DNA from: an uncultured Solirubrobacteraceae bacterium
GTDB taxonomy: Bacteria > Actinomycetota > Thermoleophilia > Solirubrobacterales > Solirubrobacteraceae
DNA length: 23,170 nucleotides
Reading direction: 5' to 3'
NCBI GenBank assembly: GCA_955652345.1
Contig: CATPBV010000306.1
Coordinates: 1-23,170 of the forward strand
Each line of letters begins with the position of its first letter. Positions within the stretch are counted from its first letter, which is position 1. Under the pieces are notes generated by a model. It worked only from the letters and a program-made list of their open reading frames with translations, ran no database searches and was not told the origin of the DNA. Below are positions 21,867 to 23,170 of this stretch, one piece after another. The position numbers and the translations under genes were made by a program.

Positions 21867-21901
21867 TGTGTTGATCGCAAGGCGGACCACCGGCATCGCC
21901 C

Positions 21902-22666
21902 TCAGAACGCGGTGAAGTGCCGATCCGGGTGGCGGATCACCGGAACGGTCTCGCTGCTCTCGGCATCCAACGCGCACTCGACGTCGTCGGAGAAACCGCG
22001 TTCGACCAACTCTTGCGCCGACTCGCATCGCACGAGCGATGCGGCCACTCCGGCGTCGCGAGAGACGGCAACAGCGGCGGCCGCTTCCGGCGACAGGCTG
22101 CCAGGCAAACGAGCGAGTATCGATCCGGCGCCCGCGAGATCCTCGAGCGCGGGACGCAGCGCGCCGTCCGGCCACCGCTCCCCGGCGGCCACGACCAGGA
22201 TCGGTCCGGTTGCTACCGAGGCGGCCGCGGCAGCGACCGCGCCGGCGTTCCGGAGGCACCCTGCGAACACGAGCGCAGCGGTGCTCGCCGCCCGCTGCGA
22301 CGCAAGTGCCTCATTCGGGCTCGGGAGCACGAGCTGCGTTCCGGGCGCAAGCTCGGTCAGCGAGCACGGTGAGAGGCTCGGACGATCGGCCGCGCGATCG
22401 GCCGCCGCGAGCACCGCACCGTGACGATCGGCCCATTCGGCTGCAAACCGGTGATTGGCAGCCCAGGGGACGACCGTCGCGCCGCGACCAGCCGCGACTT
22501 CGACACACGTGCAGAACGAGAACACGTCGACCACCACGACGACGTCCGCCCCGGTGCCCGTGCCCGAACGACCTGCCGCACCCCAAGCGAACTGAAGGTC
22601 AAAGCTCGCCTGTCCGTTCACCGGGCAAGTGTCGCAGCGCTGACCGTCGGCCCGTGCCGCTTTCAT
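21902..22666 (-). CDS. ComB-like (2-phosphosulfolactate phosphatase family) protein
   Basis: 254 aa. Family landmarks are visible: ADVVVVVDVFSFCTCVEVAAGRGA (in place of the usual IDVLRASTT), then LSPCSLTELAPGTQLVLPSPNEALAS and LVFAGCLRNAGAVA, and near the C-terminus a VECALDAESSETVPVI segment. ComB removes phosphate from 2-phosphosulfolactate in coenzyme M synthesis. Actinobacterial homologues occur without that pathway, no other coenzyme M gene is in the window, and the motif residues differ, so a different substrate is likely. The ATG at 22666 was chosen; a GTG at 22621 is an alternative that still keeps the first conserved strand. It is divergent from the erm-like sequence, and the two upstream regions overlap within about 40 bases. 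Confidence 0.8.
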   Translation of the reverse strand: MKAARADGQRCDTCPVNGQASFDLQFAWGAAGRSGTGTGADVVVVVDVFSFCTCVEVAAGRGATVVPWAANHRFAAEWADRHGAVLAAADRAADRPSLSPCSLTELAPGTQLVLPSPNEALASQRAASTAALVFAGCLRNAGAVAAAAASVATGPILVVAAGERWPDGALRPALEDLAGAGSILARLPGSLSPEAAAAVAVSRDAGVAASLVRCESAQELVERGFSDDVECALDAESSETVPVIRHPDRHFTAF

Positions 22667-22670
22667 CAGC

Positions 22671-22676
22671 TAGGAT
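22671..22676 (+). promoter_or_regulatory. leaderless-type -10 box (TAGGAT) upstream of the erm-like region
   Basis: TAGGAT ends 6 bases before an ATG at 22683, not before the GTG at 22708 that fits the Erm protein. The reverse strand of the same bases reads GATCCT, 5 bases before the ComB-like ATG at 22666, so two divergent promoters may share this sequence. Confidence 0.4.
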
Positions 22677-22682
22677 CGCTGC

Positions 22683-22760
22683 ATGAGCGCGTCTGTGGTG
22701 ATCCGCCGTGAACGAGCATCGCGCTCGCTCACCACGCGACGCTCGCCGTCGCCGCTATAG
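22683..22760 (+). CDS. possible 25-codon leader ORF overlapping the erm-like start
   Basis: ATG at 22683 opens a 25-codon ORF (MSASVVIRRERASRSL... ending PSPL) that stops at TAG 22758-22760. It overlaps the erm-like start (GTG 22708) in another frame. The TAGGAT box 6 bases upstream makes it the first start codon on the predicted transcript. It may be a regulatory leader peptide, as seen with other erm genes, or simply the original start of the methyltransferase with a further frameshift. The arginine-rich composition is also that of the Erm N-terminus. Confidence 0.3.
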   Translation: MSASVVIRRERASRSLTTRRSPSPL

Positions 22761-23170
22761 CCAGAACTTCCTAGCCAGTCGCACCCTTGCTGCACAGCTC
22801 GTCCGGGATGCGGGTGTGGAACGGAGCGAGCTAGGGCCGGCGGCGGGATGCTCACTGCGGAGCTTGCGCGGCGGGCGGGCCATGTGCAGGCCGTTGAGAT
22901 CGATCCCGTATGGACGAGGCGGCTTCGTGAGCGTTGCGCGATCTACCACAACGTCGAGGTGGTCGAGGGCGACGCCCTTGCCATCGCGCTTCCGGATCGG
23001 CCGTTCCGCGTCGTGGCGACATCCCGTTCAGCATCACGACTGCACTTCTCCGTCACCTGCTCGACGATCCGGATACGGCGCTCACGCGAGCAGACCTGCT
23101 CATGCAGTGGCAGGTCGCGCGCAAGCGAGCGGGTCGGCCACGCACGGCGCTCAGCGCCCAGTGGGCGCCG
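22708..23170 (+). pseudogene. Erm-type 23S rRNA adenine-N6 methyltransferase, frameshifted, runs off the right edge
   Basis: Three segments of one protein lie in three frames. Segment 1 (GTG 22708 to about 22833) reads VNEHRARSPRDARRRRYSQNF then LASRTLAAQLVRDAGVERSEL, the Erm/KsgA N-terminal RYSQNFL motif. Segment 2 (about 22836 to 23019) reads AGGGMLTAELARRAG, then VQAVEIDPVWTRRLRERC and NVEVVEGDALAIALPDRPF, giving SAM-binding motifs I (its start missing), II and III. Segment 3 (from 23021) reads IPFSITTALLRHLLDDP, then ADLLMQWQVARKRAGRPRT and LSAQWAP. The first break loses the motif I start (VLE/DIG); net loss is 1 modulo 3 bases, perhaps 13. The second looks like a single lost A in the codon for the Asn of NIPF. 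Intact relatives dimethylate A2058-type adenines and confer macrolide resistance. Either a true pseudogene or assembly errors near a contig end. Confidence 0.75.

Overview
The window is GC-rich, densely packed bacterial DNA. It starts many genes with GTG or TTG, carries an F420-type oxidoreductase (Ddn family), and has -10 boxes placed 6-8 bases in front of start codons (leaderless transcription). Together these suggest an actinobacterium, and the protein flavour is closest to soil Thermoleophilia; that placement is inference from style, not from a marker gene. There is no rRNA, tRNA, CRISPR array, insertion sequence or prophage. Most genes look like ordinary chromosomal metabolism.

Left part (1-6.95 kb, all minus strand): a tightly packed run reads YjbR-like protein, cupin, an uncharacterised 267-aa protein, fumarylacetoacetase, secreted GH79-like glycosidase and amidinotransferase-fold enzyme. 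Three junctions use ATGA/GTGA-type or 8-base overlaps, so the first five genes are probably one transcript. It ends near a hairpin at 1400-1433, beyond which lies a GAF/HD-GYP signalling protein. Fumarylacetoacetase points to tyrosine/homogentisate breakdown, but homogentisate dioxygenase and 4-hydroxyphenylpyruvate dioxygenase are not in the window.

Middle (7-15 kb, mixed strands): small housekeeping or stress genes follow: a YdeI/DUF1905 protein, an HhH-GPD DNA glycosylase, a rhodanese, a TfoX-N protein, a Ddn-like F420 reductase, a metal-dependent amidohydrolase, a GFA-type zinc protein, a putative acetyltransferase, two secreted proteins of unknown function and an isochorismatase-fold hydrolase. 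Convergent genes here overlap by up to 142 bases.

Right part (15-23.17 kb): a membrane-anchored alpha/beta hydrolase has a 16-base perfect palindrome on its start codon. A 335-base gene-free stretch carries four copies of a 16-base motif arranged as two inverted pairs 60 bases apart. A HAD phosphatase lies divergent to a three-gene, overlapping esterase-esterase-ATP-grasp operon, which is the best candidate here for an undescribed biosynthetic or modification system. Then come a cupin, a small secreted protein, an M14 metallopeptidase, a ComB-like phosphatase and, at the right edge, an Erm-type 23S rRNA methyltransferase split over three reading frames, preceded by a short leaderless ORF that overlaps its start.

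Eleven -10-like boxes at a fixed short distance from start codons were used to choose several starts; all such boxes are pattern calls without transcript data.
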